Assembly: GCA_964624235.1 (NCBI GenBank)
Contig: CAZUXY010000001.1
Span: 62,001 to 126,000, forward strand
Length of the DNA: 64,000 nt
Origin: CAZUXY01 sp964624235
GTDB lineage: Bacteria; Spirochaetota; UBA4802; UBA5368
Direction of reading: 5' to 3'
Below the pieces are notes generated by a model that ran no database searches, was not told where the DNA came from, and was given only the letters and a program-made list of their open reading frames with translations. Made by a program: the position numbers and the translations under genes. This document shows, in pieces, positions 44,892 through 54,055 of the stretch. Numbering within the stretch: position 1 is the stretch's first letter; the number at the start of each line of letters is the position of its first letter.

Positions 44892-46904
44892 TTATCCGCC
44901 CTGTGCGTCTGGATCGTCCATTGCCAACAACCTTGATATCCCCGCACTTGCACTCATCAAAACCAGCACATCGCCGGGTGATACGGTTGTTTCCCCGGTA
45001 GGGTTCGGTACAATGGAATCACGGGTTTTGATCGCCAGCACGGTAATTTCAAAACGTTTTCTTATATCCAGATCGGAGAGCGTTTTACCGGACAAAAAGG
45101 AGCCGGGTTCGACAAGAAGGGTCGAGATATCCATTCCGGGGAGATAGCAGGAAAGATCGGCGCACCCCTCTTCTTTCTTAACTGGATTTCTGAATAAACT
45201 GTAAGTGGAGGACCTTATATCGTTGACCAGTTTCAGTATTTCATTGCGGGGCACCAGATAATTTTTCAGTACCCTGGAAAAGATCTCAACTGCTGTTTCA
45301 AATTCCTCGGGCACAACATCGTTTGCCCCGAGTTCGCGCAGCGGTTCCACCTCACCCATGAACCGCGTTCTGGTGATGATGTGTATACCCGGATTAAGCT
45401 GACGGGCAATCGCGGTAGTCCTTCTTGCCGCGGGGGCATCGGCGACAGTGATTACGATGATTCGCGCATCAGTTATGCCTGCGAATCTGAGTATCGTTTC
45501 ACCGGCAGCGTCTCCGTAAAGTATCTTTTCACCTTTATTACTCTCTTCTCTAACCGTATCGGGGTTCATTTCAATTATAATGTATGGTATTCCGGCATGT
45601 GCGGCCGCTTTTGCTACATTTTTTCCATTGATTCCGTATCCGACGATTATCATATGGTTTTTTATTTGATTATTCTTTAAACCATCTGCTTTATCGGGAA
45701 GGAACATATATCCTCTTTTTAATAAACCCGGCAGCGGAAGTTTCATAATTTTAGACTCCATCAACGGCGCAACCGAAATGAGCACCGGTGTGGCCATCAT
45801 GGTTATCGTCGCGACTCCGAGAAAAGCCTGATAATTCTCTGGGGAGAGCAGATTAAGAGGCATGCCGGCCTTTGCCAGAACAAAAGAAAATTCCCCTATC
45901 TGGCAGAGCGCGGCTCCGCATAAAAGACCGACACGAAGCGGCAGGCCCAGAAGAGAAAAATTAAATACCACCACCAGGGATTTTACCACCAGAACCCCGG
46001 CCGAAAGAAATAATATTTCCAAGGGTTTGTGCATCACATATCGGATATCGATCAGCATTCCTATTGAAATAAAGAAAAACCCAGTAAAAACATCCTTGAA
46101 CGGAATGATATTACTCAACGCCTGGTGGCTGTATTCGGACTCCGATATTATCAGACCCGCCAGAAACGCTCCCAGTGCAAGCGAAAGCCCCGCTTTGTAA
46201 GTGAGCCACGTCACCAGGGTACACAAGGCGACAATACTGAGGATAAACAACTCCCTGCTCCTGGTACTGGTTATTCTATAAAGGATAAAGGGAACCAGCC
46301 ATCGTGCTGAAATGATGACTATCACCACGGCGAGTACGGCTTTTAATATGAGGAATATGAATACATCAGTATCAGCCTCACCCACGGCTGTACCCGCCAG
46401 CAGGGGCAGCAACAGCATCATGGGGACTACGGCAAGGTCCTGAAAAATGAGCACGGCGAGAGTACTCCTTCCATGCAAGCTGTCCATCTCAGTTCTGTCC
46501 TGTAACACTTTTAAAACAACGGCAGTACTGCTCAATGATACCAGCATGCCTATAAACATCGCCTCACCGGCTCCCATTCCTCCCCATCGGAAAACGAGGA
46601 AGGTAATTCCGGCGGTGGATATTACCTGCATCGACCCATTAATGAGTACCGACCGTTTGATATGCATGAGTTCTTTTAATGAAAACTCAAGCCCTATGCT
46701 GAACATGAGCAGGACTACACCGATTTCAGCCACAATCTCAACCTCGGAATAGAGGCCGATCAGACCCGCGCCGGAGGGTCCGCTGATAATACCGACGGCA
46801 AGCAATCCTATGATCGTGGGAATCTTCGCCCTCAGGCATATAAACATGGCGGCAACCGAGAGCACCAGTACGATAACGATATTTGTGAAAAGAGAAGCGT
46901 TCAT
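44892..46904 (-). CDS. CPA2-family cation:proton antiporter with TrkA-N and TrkA-C (KefB/KefC-like)
   Basis: 670 residues from ATG 46904 (20 codons after the first possible start). About 12-13 membrane segments (SIGLEFSLKELM; SLSSTAVVLKVLQDR; FQDLAVVPMML are typical CPA2 blocks), then a Rossmann TrkA-N domain (HMIIVGYGINGKNVAKAA) and a TrkA-C domain (about 590-660). It should expel K+ or Na+ in exchange for protons, gated by a nucleotide. Divergent from a K+ channel gene 90 bases away, so the two may be co-regulated in potassium control. Confidence 0.9.
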   Translation of the reverse strand: MNASLFTNIVIVLVLSVAAMFICLRAKIPTIIGLLAVGIISGPSGAGLIGLYSEVEIVAEIGVVLLMFSIGLEFSLKELMHIKRSVLINGSMQVISTAGITFLVFRWGGMGAGEAMFIGMLVSLSSTAVVLKVLQDRTEMDSLHGRSTLAVLIFQDLAVVPMMLLLPLLAGTAVGEADTDVFIFLILKAVLAVVIVIISARWLVPFILYRITSTRSRELFILSIVALCTLVTWLTYKAGLSLALGAFLAGLIISESEYSHQALSNIIPFKDVFTGFFFISIGMLIDIRYVMHKPLEILFLSAGVLVVKSLVVVFNFSLLGLPLRVGLLCGAALCQIGEFSFVLAKAGMPLNLLSPENYQAFLGVATITMMATPVLISVAPLMESKIMKLPLPGLLKRGYMFLPDKADGLKNNQIKNHMIIVGYGINGKNVAKAAAHAGIPYIIIEMNPDTVREESNKGEKILYGDAAGETILRFAGITDARIIVITVADAPAARRTTAIARQLNPGIHIITRTRFMGEVEPLRELGANDVVPEEFETAVEIFSRVLKNYLVPRNEILKLVNDIRSSTYSLFRNPVKKEEGCADLSCYLPGMDISTLLVEPGSFLSGKTLSDLDIRKRFEITVLAIKTRDSIVPNPTGETTVSPGDVLVLMSASAGISRLLAMDDPDAQGG

Positions 46905-46993
46905 ATTCCCCGAAGCCTTTTGTATTAATAACCTAAACCTATCAATATCAAAAATATTTGACAATCACTATTATCTGAGCCTTTTCTCGTACC

Positions 46994-47983
46994 ATGGATC
47001 TGAAAAAACTCAGGTGGTCCATACTACTGCTGACGGCCATCATTTCGTTCGGAACATTCAGTTACCATGTTGTAGAGGGAATGCCTGTATTTGATTCGTT
47101 CTATATGACCCTCATTACCATCAGCACCGTTGGATTCGCCGAAATAAAACCACTGACCAATGCGGGCCGCGTTGTGACTATTTTTATTATTATCACCGGT
47201 ACCGCGACCCTTGCGTATTCGGTCGGCAACCTGCTTCGGTTGTTCATCGAAGGCGAATTATCAAAAACCTTCGGGAGGAGAAAATTGGAAAGGAAAATCG
47301 CAGCACTAAAAGATCATTATATAATATGCGGGTATGGTCGAATCGGGAGCCTCATCTGCCGCGAACTTAAAGAGCATAACATTGAATTCGTCGTAATCGA
47401 GAATACACCTCAGCGTCTGGAACAACTAGAAAGGGAAAAGTTCGTTTACGTCCCCATGGATGCGACCTCCGAAGAAGCCCTCTTTCGTTCCGGTATCGAG
47501 CGGGCAAAAGGTATTGTAACCGCCGTACAGTCAGATGCCGACAACGTGTTCATCACGCTCTCCGCACGGGGAATACGCCACGATATATTCATTCTTGCAA
47601 GGGCATCAGACGAAAAATCAGAGGAAAAACTGAAACGTGCAGGCGCAACGAAGGTAATAACCCCCTACCTGATCGGGGGCCGAAGGATGGCGGAAATGCT
47701 GATACGTCCGACAGTAGTGGATTTTGTGGATATCGCACTCATGGATAAACATCTGGGTCTTGTAATGGAAGAGGCCCACATCAGGGAGAATTCCACGCTG
47801 GTGGGCAAAACACTGGTGGAGAGCAACCTGCGCAGGGATTTCGGCATCATTATCGTCGCAATCAGAAAAAAGACTGGCGTTATGATTTTCAATCCGACTT
47901 CAGGCGAACAGCTCAACAATGGGGACATTATTGTGGTACTTGGTAAAAAAGAAGATGTTCTAAGGATGAACAGTATACTATGA
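46994..47983 (+). CDS. two-helix K+ channel with RCK (TrkA-N/TrkA-C) domain, MthK-like
   Basis: 329 residues. Two membrane helices (about 8-24 and 60-84) flank a pore loop with filter TVGFAE at 45-50, followed by an RCK domain (YIICGYGRIGSLICREL) and a TrkA-C domain. Most K+ channels read TVGYG or TVGFG; here the last filter Gly is Ala, so ion selectivity or conductance might differ. Convergent with the hybrid kinase gene with no gap between stop codons. Confidence 0.88.
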   Translation: MDLKKLRWSILLLTAIISFGTFSYHVVEGMPVFDSFYMTLITISTVGFAEIKPLTNAGRVVTIFIIITGTATLAYSVGNLLRLFIEGELSKTFGRRKLERKIAALKDHYIICGYGRIGSLICRELKEHNIEFVVIENTPQRLEQLEREKFVYVPMDATSEEALFRSGIERAKGIVTAVQSDADNVFITLSARGIRHDIFILARASDEKSEEKLKRAGATKVITPYLIGGRRMAEMLIRPTVVDFVDIALMDKHLGLVMEEAHIRENSTLVGKTLVESNLRRDFGIIIVAIRKKTGVMIFNPTSGEQLNNGDIIVVLGKKEDVLRMNSIL

Positions 47984-49870
47984 TCATTTTCTTCTGGATT
48001 GAAATATTTTTGATATACCCTTGATCAGAGCATCCAACTGAAAAGGTTTCGGAAGGAACAAATCCACTACGTTTCTGTAGGCCTTCAGGTCAGAAAGCAT
48101 CCAGCCCGACATCAGAACGGTAACCGTTTTTTCCTCGATTTCCTTCACCCGCGCGGAAAGTTCCAGCCCGGTAATACCCGGGATTCCATAATCCGCAATC
48201 ACCAGATCGAAGACTCCCTTTTTGAATTCGGCCAGTGCCTCCTCACTGTTGTTACATATAGTGACCCTGTTGCCCATTGAGTCAAACAGCTCAAACAGGA
48301 TTTCCCTGATAGCCTGTTCGTCCTCAACGATAAGTATATCGAGATCCCTTAGCTTGAATTCAACCACTTCGGGTTCATGACGGTCTTTATTGATTATTAC
48401 CGAGGCAGGGAGTACCGCACGAATCGAATATGAATTCGCCGACTCCTCCTCGATTATTTTTATGTTAAGCTTTTCAGCTATCCTGCGTATATCGATCTCC
48501 GAAAAAATCATACCTCCCAGCATCACCTCGGCAGGTTCACCGTCCGCTTCATCCTTCTTCGCCAGAACGGTGATTATCGGGGAACCGTTGCCCTTCAGGA
48601 TTATATTTATGATACCGCGGTTTTTTAAATATGATGAAACCTTGAATATCATCGAAATAATTATTTCGCGCAGTATCTTGGTATCGGTCTTCACGTTGAC
48701 CAGGCAAAAATAACGGCGCTCGATCTTGATCTGCCTGCGTCTTTCCTTTGTTTCCACCTTAAAATGTATCTTTGCGAATTCTATGGCATCCTCAATTACA
48801 TCGATCAGGTCTTCAAGTACCTGTTCCTGCAACCCTTCCCGTTCGCCGATAAAATCCTGTATCCTCCTGATCTGCTTTACGGTCTCGTTAGCCGTCTTGT
48901 CGATGATTTTCAGGCCTTCAAGCACTATGTCTTTTTCCGTTACCTGCAGCAGCATCTGTGTTCTGCTCATGATGATGTTTATCATGTTGTTGAATGAGTG
49001 CAATACTCCTTTTGTCAGATCGCCGATTATCTGAACCCTGTTCAACATGCTCATTCTGTTTTCAAGTTTTTTTATCCTTGTGATATCCTCAATGATCAGA
49101 TCCACCGCCTCAATGTTCTTGGAAACCAGTACGGGATATACTATGGCGTTTGCCCATTTCTCTTCCCTGTTTTTCGTATTTATCCGCAGTTCACCCAGTC
49201 TCTTAAAACCGGCTTCACCGGTTATTATTTCGGATATGGCCTTTCTCATCCTTTCAAAATCATAAAGATTGACCGATCTGAACAGGAAATTACGGTTTTC
49301 TTTCATTTCCTCAAGCGTATACCCGAAAAATCCTTCAAGCGATGCGCTCCCATCGACTATGTTCCCCTGATCATTGATTCTTATTATGGGGAAAGGGGAA
49401 AACTCCATGATATTGGTAAGAATTCTGCTGTCATCCGGTTCTATCAGGGAAGTGGTGCTCCCATCAAACGATGCAAGGCGGTTATCTTCAACAGGTTTCA
49501 AAAGGGCCAGCAGGGATGACACAATCCCGTTCTGGAACATTGGTATCAGTTGTATTTCGACGGGCAGCTTTTTCCCTTCGGAATTTCGCATTACCGCAAA
49601 GCACCTTCTATCGCCTCCTTTCAGCGCATTGGTATACGCAACCGCGATGCTTTTACGATACTCGGGGAAAAAAGGATGGGATAGATCAAGGCTGATGGTT
49701 TTGTCGCCGTCAAACAGCTGCCGGTACGGAGGGTTTGAATACACAAGCCTGTTGTCTGCTCCGATTACACAGGCCGGATATTTGAGCAAATCAAGTAAAG
49801 GGAAAGAAGCACTAACGGGAGAGATGTTATTCTCTCCCGTTGTATCTCTAAGACTGTCATCGCTCATCAT
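47984..49870 (-). CDS. PAS-containing hybrid histidine-kinase-like protein with receiver and eroded ATPase domain
   Basis: 628 residues, soluble. Two PAS-like domains (about 23-125 and 150-270), an H-box-like GVLHSFNNMINII with H291, a weak ATPase region (about 390-490) and a receiver (about 510-625; VEDEQ, phospho-acceptor D560 in VIADYGIPG, LPKPF with K608). The ATPase part lacks a clear N-box asparagine (REIIISMIFKVSSYL) and the DxGxG loop, so it may not bind ATP. It could be a phosphate-relay or sensor protein phosphorylated by another kinase. No partner is adjacent. Confidence 0.78.
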   Translation of the reverse strand: MMSDDSLRDTTGENNISPVSASFPLLDLLKYPACVIGADNRLVYSNPPYRQLFDGDKTISLDLSHPFFPEYRKSIAVAYTNALKGGDRRCFAVMRNSEGKKLPVEIQLIPMFQNGIVSSLLALLKPVEDNRLASFDGSTTSLIEPDDSRILTNIMEFSPFPIIRINDQGNIVDGSASLEGFFGYTLEEMKENRNFLFRSVNLYDFERMRKAISEIITGEAGFKRLGELRINTKNREEKWANAIVYPVLVSKNIEAVDLIIEDITRIKKLENRMSMLNRVQIIGDLTKGVLHSFNNMINIIMSRTQMLLQVTEKDIVLEGLKIIDKTANETVKQIRRIQDFIGEREGLQEQVLEDLIDVIEDAIEFAKIHFKVETKERRRQIKIERRYFCLVNVKTDTKILREIIISMIFKVSSYLKNRGIINIILKGNGSPIITVLAKKDEADGEPAEVMLGGMIFSEIDIRRIAEKLNIKIIEEESANSYSIRAVLPASVIINKDRHEPEVVEFKLRDLDILIVEDEQAIREILFELFDSMGNRVTICNNSEEALAEFKKGVFDLVIADYGIPGITGLELSARVKEIEEKTVTVLMSGWMLSDLKAYRNVVDLFLPKPFQLDALIKGISKIFQSRRK

Positions 49871-49940
49871 ATACCATGCCGGTCATTGCAAAGAAATCCG
49901 CACGGTCCACATATAATCTAGAACCGGTCTATTGGGTCAT

Positions 49941-51344
49941 TTAAAAAAGGGTTCTGTAATTGTAAAATGTTTTTTCTCCCTTTTTAATTTCAACAGTGCT
50001 TTTCACCGGTTCTATTACCTGCTGCCCCTGGTTATTGAAAAACTTGATCAAAACGGTATATACACCCGGTCGTAGAAAAATCCTTCCCAGCTGCAGATTT
50101 GCCGGCAATGTATGCCAGCACCTAAGGTCGGGTTTTATCTGACTCGCCAGTCCTACTCCTACCCCGCCACCAACGACGGTTCCAATGAGACCGGCATAAC
50201 CACCCATTTTCTTAAACTGTTCCGCGGCCTTCTTTGCGGCGATACCGGCGGCAACGGCGGCAGCTGCCTTGATGACAATCCCCGCCGCCACCTTCATATA
50301 GAGTCTGCCGTAATCGTCCTCAAGGTTTTTTACCGCGGTCGTTTCGATATCCTCAAGCATATATGTGCGATCAAGATCTTTCCCGTTGATGTTGATCACA
50401 AGGTAGTCGACCCTGTTTGACCGCTTCTTGAAGCGAGGAATCGGGTTTTCCGCCAGCTTGAGTATGGCCATTACCCCGGCAATAGTTACACCCTGCTGAA
50501 GGGTCATGCCGTTGAGTGAGAGACGTATTCCCTGTGCCATCGCCTGATCGGACATCACCGAACCCCGTGACACCTTGATGGCGCCCTTGCCCGCCTGAAA
50601 GATCATTACAAGTTCGCCGGCGTCCTCAGGAATATAGTCTTTTTTCCCGAACTGGGCGATCCACTTGCCGTAGTCTTCCTGGTCGTTAAGCTGCCTGGAC
50701 AGCCTCTGAAGATCACGGTACACCAGGGCCAGGCGGGGATCAAGCTGGTATATCTGCTTATACTCCACATAGGCAAACTCGCGGTCATGAAAGTCCTTGT
50801 CCTTGTCGGCGGAAAGTTCGAAAGCGATGGCGGTCAGATATTTGGCCATAAGGTTCTGCTTGTACTGCTTGCCCGAGGTGACATTTATGTCCCGCAACAG
50901 GTCGTTCACTTTCTTGAACTCCACCCGCGCGGAATCCGCATCTTTCATCATAAGGAAGTTTATACCCAGGTACATGTGTATCAGCACCCGCTCGAAATCT
51001 TCTCCCTTATAATTGGTTACCGTCTCGTTGAGAAGGAGTGATGCAGCCTGTTTGCTTACGCTGGTGGCGATTCGTTCAGAGAGTTTTGCCGCTTCCAGGA
51101 GCACCTGGTTGCTGTTCTTGAAATCGCCCGCGGCATGCAACATCAGACCTGATTCCATCATAAACACCAGCTGGTCCTTCCCCGATTTATTCACATGGGG
51201 CAGGAGTTTCCTGGCAGCGTCCTTATACTTGCCGGCGTAAAAGGTTGCCTCTGAATCTTTCATCATCTGGACATAATTGCCCGCGCACCCCGTTGCGAAG
51301 ATGAACAGCACAATGACCCAGACGGTTTGAATTCCCCTTTTCAT
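49941..51344 (-). CDS. TPR-like lipoprotein (COG3014 type)
   Basis: 467 residues from ATG 51344, chosen for the GGAAGG site before it; the frame is open to a TTG that overlaps lpoB. The signal ends FATGC (Cys at about residue 20). TPR-like helices follow (AGKYKDAARKLL; VLIHMYLGINFLMM; AYVEYKQIYQLDP), then a C-terminal half with a hydrophobic Ala/Gly-rich segment (KAAAAVAAGIAAKKAAEQ). COG3014-type lipoproteins are commonly found beside lpoB-like genes. Probably an outer-membrane lipoprotein aiding cell-wall or envelope work; exact function unknown. Confidence 0.72.
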   Translation of the reverse strand: MKRGIQTVWVIVLFIFATGCAGNYVQMMKDSEATFYAGKYKDAARKLLPHVNKSGKDQLVFMMESGLMLHAAGDFKNSNQVLLEAAKLSERIATSVSKQAASLLLNETVTNYKGEDFERVLIHMYLGINFLMMKDADSARVEFKKVNDLLRDINVTSGKQYKQNLMAKYLTAIAFELSADKDKDFHDREFAYVEYKQIYQLDPRLALVYRDLQRLSRQLNDQEDYGKWIAQFGKKDYIPEDAGELVMIFQAGKGAIKVSRGSVMSDQAMAQGIRLSLNGMTLQQGVTIAGVMAILKLAENPIPRFKKRSNRVDYLVININGKDLDRTYMLEDIETTAVKNLEDDYGRLYMKVAAGIVIKAAAAVAAGIAAKKAAEQFKKMGGYAGLIGTVVGGGVGVGLASQIKPDLRCWHTLPANLQLGRIFLRPGVYTVLIKFFNNQGQQVIEPVKSTVEIKKGEKTFYNYRTLF

Positions 51345-51373
51345 TGAATTTACCTTCCGAGATTTTTGTTGCT

Positions 51374-51940
51374 TCAATAACTGATTTTCCCTTTACTGGT
51401 CGCTTTAAGGAATTCCTGCCGGTCCTGCCAGGCGACCATTCCGGATTTGAGTTCCACCAGTTGCATCGTGACCACTACATACTGTATACTCTTGCCTCCC
51501 ACCGTCCGAACATTGTCCCTTATGTCACCGGTGAGATAAAAATTAGGTGACTTCAGCATACCGGCGGGTATCGCGCTGTCGGGATCGATCATCCCGGTCA
51601 TGCCCATCTCGATCTCCTTCATCGCGTCGGCGGTAAGTTCACGATCGATGAATTTAATTCTCTTTTTTATCAGGTTGGTGGTAATTTCATCGGATATAAG
51701 TTTAGTGTCGATATGTTCCGATGTTTTGTTGCGGAACTTCTTGACTTCGATGAATGCGGGCTTTTTCCATTCAGTCTTGAGAAATGTATACAGTGAGCCC
51801 ACCATGGTGTTGACGGTGATTTTAATTTCCTTGGGGCCCCATTCCCTGGATCCTTTGTCTTTTGCAGCATCCCTGTACTGGGTACCTCCGCAACTCAAAA
51901 GAAAAACAAGCGCTATACACCATACAGTAGATTTATTCAT
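51374..51940 (-). CDS. LpoB-like penicillin-binding-protein activator lipoprotein
   Basis: 188 residues. Lipoprotein signal MNKSTVWCIALVFLLSC, ribosome site AAGGAG before ATG. The body (VKKFRNKTSEHIDTKLISDEITTNLIKKRIKFIDRE; YLTGDIRDNVRT; VELKSGMVAWQDRQEF) follows the LpoB/PF13036 pattern. In E. coli LpoB is an outer-membrane lipoprotein that reaches PBP1b to activate it; here the visible class A PBP is at 39988. It has a structured leader with a mini-ORF and its own promoter. Confidence 0.82.
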   Translation of the reverse strand: MNKSTVWCIALVFLLSCGGTQYRDAAKDKGSREWGPKEIKITVNTMVGSLYTFLKTEWKKPAFIEVKKFRNKTSEHIDTKLISDEITTNLIKKRIKFIDRELTADAMKEIEMGMTGMIDPDSAIPAGMLKSPNFYLTGDIRDNVRTVGGKSIQYVVVTMQLVELKSGMVAWQDRQEFLKATSKGKISY

Positions 51941-52020
51941 AGCCTGACTCTCCTTTTTGGGTAATATAATTATTTTTTCATGAAAATCTTTCCGGAAGAA
52001 TACCCCGGCTAAACTGGTGA

Positions 52021-52071
52021 TTAGTGCAAGGAGTCCCTCACTGGCAAGTGAAAATGCCAGAACAGGATCAT
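52021..52071 (-). CDS. 16-codon mini-ORF in the lpoB leader
   Basis: ATG at 52071, stop TAA at 52021-52023; product MILFWHFHLPVRDSLH. It has an excellent AAGGAG ribosome site 6-7 bases upstream. That site (in 52077-52083) is complementary to AAGGAGT at 52028-52034 near the mini-ORF's own 3' end, so it can be hidden by a hairpin. It may be a regulatory leader peptide; chance cannot be excluded for such a short frame. Confidence 0.35.
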   Translation of the reverse strand: MILFWHFHLPVRDSLH

Positions 52072-52083
52072 AGTAAACTCCTT
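52028..52083 (-). promoter_or_regulatory. leader hairpin upstream of lpoB
   Basis: Outer arms AAGGAGT (52028-52034) and ACTCCTT (52077-52083) pair over 7 bases; inner arms CTGGCA (52041-52046) and TGCCAG (52055-52060) pair over 6. The base of the outer stem lies within a few bases of the expected transcription start. No T-tract follows, so it is not a terminator. Confidence 0.45.
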
Positions 52084-52092
52084 CCTGGAAAA

Positions 52093-52122
52093 ATATTATT
52101 TCTTTTTCTGTGCAAATGTCAA
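52093..52122 (-). promoter_or_regulatory. promoter of the lpoB leader
   Basis: Minus strand: perfect -35 TTGACA (52122-52117), 18-base spacer, TAATAT (52098-52093). Expected start near 52086, next to the leader hairpin. Confidence 0.5.
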
Positions 52123-52124
52123 TC

Positions 52125-53168
52125 CTATAACTGAAGAATTTCCTTTTTTTCTTTCAGATAAGCTTCAATTATCCTCAGGACCTCCTGTGCCGAAGACACG
52201 GGGTCCGTATAATGTACGGTAGCGATTACATTAGCTTTATTCAGGCTGAAAGCATAAAGCGGGTCATAATATTTTTTTAACAGCAGCGTCACAAACTCTT
52301 CCATATTTCCCTGTACCAGCAGGTCTTTCAGGACAACCCGGTTTTTCTTCCCAAGACCCTGCCCTATGGAGTCCAGCAGCCTTAGTGCCTCATTAATATC
52401 CGGAGTGCTGCCATAGTCCTCAAGGAGCATCTCAACCCGGCGTTCCATAGGAGCGGTAACCACGATTGCAGGACATGATTGAATCAATCTGGTTATGGGG
52501 CCGGGTATATGAACATTGCCGATACGTCTGGACTCACCTTCGATCACGATGTATGGTGCACCGTGAAGCCCGTCCATGCACCTGACCAGTACACTCTCGA
52601 AATGCTTCTGGGTTCTGGGTGTAAGCCTGAGGGCGCCGAAGACCGAGCTTCGATGTCCGGCACATCCCTCGAGGTCGATATTACAGGGGATGTTCCTGAG
52701 TATTAAAGTCTTGCCTACTCCTGCCAGCCCGTTCAGTATGAATACCGGAGATTCCACCTGTAGTGATGTTATCCTCTCGCTTATATAACGCCGGTATTCC
52801 TTATATCCACCGATCAGCCTGTAAACGTTTATTCCGAGCGCTCCAAGCAGGGCTACCAGGGCGCTCGATCGCATGCCCCCCCTGAAACAATAGAAGACGA
52901 TTGAACGCCCCCCAAATTCCCTTATTCTCTGAATAAAAAGAGATATCCGCTTACCCGCAATTTCAGTGCCTTTCAGCACCGCCTGGTTCGCTCCAACAGC
53001 CCGGTAGAGCTTTCCGATCATGGCTCTTTCCTCATCATCGAACAACGGCAGATTTAATGCACCCGGAATGTGGTCCTGCGCAAATTCGGAGGGTGCACGC
53101 ACATCGATGAACACGGGTTTTTCCAGGTTCAACGCGTCTTCATAGGTGATTTCTCCGGCACTATTCAT
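52125..53168 (-). CDS. selU: tRNA 2-selenouridine synthase (rhodanese plus P-loop)
   Basis: 347 residues from ATG 53168; a TTG five codons earlier is possible. The rhodanese domain (FIDVRAPSEFAQDHIPGA) has its catalytic Cys near residue 94 in FYCFRGGMRSS, and a P-loop (GLAGVGKT) follows near residue 147. SelU (MnmH) replaces sulfur with selenium at tRNA wobble uridine 34, using selenophosphate. This shows the organism runs SelD-dependent selenium metabolism, in line with the selenoprotein gene at 17959. Neighbours: Nudix upstream and lpoB leader downstream; no selD here. Confidence 0.93.
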   Translation of the reverse strand: MNSAGEITYEDALNLEKPVFIDVRAPSEFAQDHIPGALNLPLFDDEERAMIGKLYRAVGANQAVLKGTEIAGKRISLFIQRIREFGGRSIVFYCFRGGMRSSALVALLGALGINVYRLIGGYKEYRRYISERITSLQVESPVFILNGLAGVGKTLILRNIPCNIDLEGCAGHRSSVFGALRLTPRTQKHFESVLVRCMDGLHGAPYIVIEGESRRIGNVHIPGPITRLIQSCPAIVVTAPMERRVEMLLEDYGSTPDINEALRLLDSIGQGLGKKNRVVLKDLLVQGNMEEFVTLLLKKYYDPLYAFSLNKANVIATVHYTDPVSSAQEVLRIIEAYLKEKKEILQL

Positions 53169-53225
53169 ATAACTGATTGACAATTACCGCAACCGGCCCC
53201 TTATACGCCAGCTGAACCGGCCCCA

Positions 53226-53903
53226 TCACACCGCGGGCATCCGCACGGTTACCCTTCCCATGCTGACTATCTCTTTTACGGCAATAAATACGGTTTTCAT
53301 ATACGCATCCATCGATTCGGCGAACAGCAAAGGATGGAAATCACGTCTGGACACCGTTCTCTTAACAAGCTGGCGCCCGTCATATCCTTCAACTACAAAC
53401 GGGAAATCATCAACAAAGAGTCTTTTTAATGCATCGACTGGCACAGCATAGATACCTTCCACTTCCCCGTCAGTGAACATATAGCGGTCCAGCGGTCGGT
53501 TGTCTATCAGCAGGTACACCCGCTGAAATTCGCGGTGGTAAAGTATCCCGTTTTTTTCCTCATATCTGTAATAACCCAGATCAATCAGTTCTTCATCGTC
53601 AGGTTCTATTCCGATCTCCTCACGGGACTCTTTCTGTATCTTTTTTTCCTTTTGGCCGAATACCACATGACCGCCGACGGTGATGTCCAGACAGTCAGGA
53701 TAAAGTTCCTTCCCCGCCGAACGGTGCTGAAACAGCAGTTCGATGTGTGCATGGGCTGTTCGGATTATCCAGAGATGCACCCCTTCATGGGGAATCCCCT
53801 CGGTATGAGCCTTTTTTCGGGAAACCGAACGCCCTAAAGGTCTGGCGGATTCCCAATCCCATTCTTCCAGAAGCTCATCTGTTACTGTGTCATTATTTTT
53901 CAT
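53226..53903 (-). CDS. Nudix hydrolase (IDI/NUDT-like)
   Basis: 225 residues. The Nudix box GGHVVFGQKEKKIQKESREE retains the catalytic core E-S-R-E-E followed by IGI, with two box positions changed (E to G, R to K). The HLWIIRTAHAHIELLFQHRS and DITVGGH blocks resemble the isopentenyl-diphosphate isomerase-like/YfcD branch of Nudix proteins. It should hydrolyse a nucleoside diphosphate-linked compound; substrate unknown. Confidence 0.82.
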   Translation of the reverse strand: MKNNDTVTDELLEEWDWESARPLGRSVSRKKAHTEGIPHEGVHLWIIRTAHAHIELLFQHRSAGKELYPDCLDITVGGHVVFGQKEKKIQKESREEIGIEPDDEELIDLGYYRYEEKNGILYHREFQRVYLLIDNRPLDRYMFTDGEVEGIYAVPVDALKRLFVDDFPFVVEGYDGRQLVKRTVSRRDFHPLLFAESMDAYMKTVFIAVKEIVSMGRVTVRMPAV

Positions 53904-54055
53904 GGTTTTTTATTTCAAATAATTGTTTTGACGGCATAATTCAAATGAATTTTTTATGGAACCAAAGGGCGATAAAAACATCTATAAATAAAGGACTTTT
54001 TTACCGATAGCATAAATGTAGCATACCGCTATAACAGGTGTTGTGTATTAATATA

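Noticed and set aside
49374..49916. 180-codon plus-strand frame opposite the hybrid kinase gene
   Set aside because: Shadow frame: low complexity, no domain features, and the opposite strand has PAS and receiver motifs.
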